A DNA stretch of 6,884 bases, taken from positions 1 to 6,884 of the forward strand of contig DALF01000024.1 of assembly GCA_002499345.1 (NCBI GenBank). Reading direction: 5' to 3'. The position numbers were made by a program, and so were the translations under genes. Within the stretch, counting starts at the first letter, position 1, and each line of letters opens with the position of its first letter. Origin of the DNA: Euryarchaeota archaeon UBA170 (GTDB taxonomy: Archaea > Thermoplasmatota > Poseidoniia > Poseidoniales > Thalassarchaeaceae). A model generated the notes under the pieces. The model searched no databases and was not told where the DNA came from. It saw only the letters and a program-made list of their open reading frames with translations. This document shows positions 5,958 through 6,884 of this stretch, piece after piece.

Positions 5958-6884
5958 CTAAATCAAGTCGCTGTTCTCTAAATCGTCAGGAATACCGTCG
6001 CCATCATCGTCATCATCTAGATGATCGTCGATGCCGTCGTTGTCGTGGTCAAATTGACCAGTCATATCCCAACCATCGTTCTGTTCAAACCAGTCAGATA
6101 GGCCGTCGTTGTCGTCGTCGTTGTCGAAGGCGTCTGTAAGCCCATCATTATCATGATCGTACCTCCAGTCACCCACGACACCATCGGCTTCGTCGACATC
6201 TAGGATGTCATCGTTATCATCGTCAGTGTCGACACCGTCATCCATCCCGTCATTATCGTGATCTCGCGAGTAATCCTCGCCATTCGGTCCAATGTCGTTC
6301 CAGTTGTCAATGCCGTCGTTGTCGATATCGAAGTCCAAGTTGTCACTTATGCCGTCGTTGTCGTGATCGTAGATGTCAGTATTGGGGTTTCCATCGTCGA
6401 CTTCATCTTGGTCGGCAATTCCATCACCATCATCATCATCATCTTCAGCGTCGTCGATACCATCGTTGTCGTGGTCTTCCGGACTTGCGTCTTGGGAATC
6501 TGGGATGCCATCATTGTCATCGTCATTATCCAAGTCGTCTGGAATTCCATCTCCATCGTTGTCGTTTTCTCCGTTCTGGTTCTGATTGTCAAGCTGCTGA
6601 TTTTGCTGCTGGTCTGACTGCTGGGTCTGTTGACCTTGGCTATCGCCTTGGGTTTGGCCCTGTTGCTGCTGGTTCTGACCATTCTGGTTGTTACCGTTCT
6701 GGTCCTGACTCTCTTGGTCGCCTTGCTGGCCACTTTGTTCGCCTCCCTGCTGCTGTCCTTGCCCATTGTCCTGCTGTTGTCCCTGTTGGCCTTGTTCGCC
6801 ATCTTGTGACTGCTGTCCATCTTGACCGGACTGGCTTCCTTGGTCCTGACCCTGGCCTTGTTGACCCTGGCCCTGACCTTGGCC
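5958..6884 (-). CDS. Gln/Gly-rich, thrombospondin type 3 repeat calcium-binding protein, 5'-truncated
   Basis: The frame runs open from the right edge to the TAG at 5960-5958, giving 308 visible residues and no start. Visible residues 1-97 use only Gly, Gln, Asp, Asn, Ser, Glu and Thr, and 49 of the first 117 residues are Gln. From about residue 107 to the end come about twelve aspartate-rich repeats of the form D-x-D-N-D-G-I/L/M-x-D, the thrombospondin type 3/EF-hand-like calcium loop. Short 12-residue units (DHDNDGIDD type, five with the exact DHDNDG core) alternate with longer units of about 17-24 residues. The protein ends LENSDLI right after the last repeat, with no C-terminal membrane anchor or sorting tail. 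Such repeats are typical of exported proteins, so a signal peptide or other domain is expected upstream. Function is unknown; a surface adhesin, matrix or enzyme-tail role is only inference. Confidence 0.85.
   Translation of the reverse strand, partial: GQGQGQGQQGQGQDQGSQSGQDGQQSQDGEQGQQGQQQDNGQGQQQGGEQSGQQGDQESQDQNGNNQNGQNQQQQGQTQGDSQGQQTQQSDQQQNQQLDNQNQNGENDNDGDGIPDDLDNDDDNDGIPDSQDASPEDHDNDGIDDAEDDDDDGDGIADQDEVDDGNPNTDIYDHDNDGISDNLDFDIDNDGIDNWNDIGPNGEDYSRDHDNDGMDDGVDTDDDNDDILDVDEADGVVGDWRYDHDNDGLTDAFDNDDDNDGLSDWFEQNDGWDMTGQFDHDNDGIDDHLDDDDDGDGIPDDLENSDLI
5980..6566 (-). repeat. Tandem TSP3 calcium-loop repeats (about 12 units)
   Basis: The coding DNA is visibly periodic: plus-strand words such as CCGTCGTTGTCGTGGTC and CCATCATTATCATGATC recur at alternating spacings of about 36 bases and 50-70 bases. 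Each encodes an Asp/Asn-Asp-Gly loop. Synonymous differences between copies (GTCGTTGTC versus ATCATTATC) indicate old duplications kept by selection on the protein rather than recent expansion. Confidence 0.8.
6594..6884 (-). repeat. Low-complexity Gln/Gly-rich coding tract
   Basis: At least 97 codons reach the window edge without a hydrophobic, basic, aromatic or proline residue. CAG and CAA codons are mixed with GGC/GGT/GGA, giving imperfect CTG/TTG runs on the plus strand. The tract is probably disordered, with a possible linker or condensate role. It continues beyond the window. Confidence 0.8.

Noticed and set aside
6531..6533. TTG as the start of the TSP3 protein
   Set aside because: The same frame stays open to the window edge, with TSP3-like and Q/G-rich residues upstream; the TTG falls inside a calcium-loop repeat.
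5980..6566. CRISPR-like or satellite repeat array
   Set aside because: The periodic words are degenerate at third positions, unevenly spaced and all in one coding frame; they encode protein repeats, not identical direct repeats with spacers.
6258..6820. Alternative frames in the repeat region giving Val/Ile-rich or Ser/Thr/Lys-rich proteins
   Set aside because: These are frame-shifted readings of the GAC/AAC/CAG repeats, so their composition is explained by the real frame.

Overview
The window looks like a compact archaeal chromosome segment, most likely from a planktonic, aerobic, moderate-GC euryarchaeon such as Marine Group II (Poseidoniales). The archaeal assignment rests on the FEN1-type flap endonuclease, the Trm-G10 (Trm11-like) tRNA methyltransferase, and a Shine-Dalgarno that matches the archaeal anti-SD exactly. 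The Marine Group II assignment is inference from aerobic cox genes, a bacterial-type fused RibD and a large acidic thrombospondin-type-3 calcium-binding protein. No rRNA or lineage marker is present to settle it.

Layout, left to right. Positions 1-1218 (+) hold the end of a terminal oxidase operon: subunit III, open at the left edge, then a small subunit IV. A tRNA-Ser(TGA) with encoded CCA follows at 1259-1344 (+). A diacylglycerol/lipid kinase-family gene lies at 1350-2393 (-). An 80-base divergent spacer containing a perfect 8-bp inverted repeat separates it from ribD at 2474-3550 (+). A tRNA-Arg(TCG) with encoded CCA (3551-3627, -) abuts the ribD stop codon. It lies downstream of trmG10 (3654-4787, -). 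A 75-base divergent spacer precedes fen (4863-5870, +). An 87-base convergent spacer full of inverted repeats (5871-5957) separates fen from a gene open at the right edge (5958-6884, -). That gene encodes a glutamine/glycine-rich tract followed by about twelve aspartate-rich calcium-binding repeats.

Functionally this is mostly housekeeping: respiration (cox), riboflavin synthesis (ribD), tRNA genes and tRNA modification, lagging-strand and repair nuclease (fen), and lipid or polyisoprenoid phosphorylation. The accessory-looking part is the right-hand protein, probably exported and calcium-dependent. No CRISPR array, transposon or phage gene is visible, and no gene-free stretch exceeds about 90 bases. 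I do not see a clear new multi-gene system. The best leads are the Q/G-rich plus TSP3 protein, the histidine-rich insertion in the oxidase subunit III, the palindrome at the lipid-kinase start, and the structured spacer after fen.
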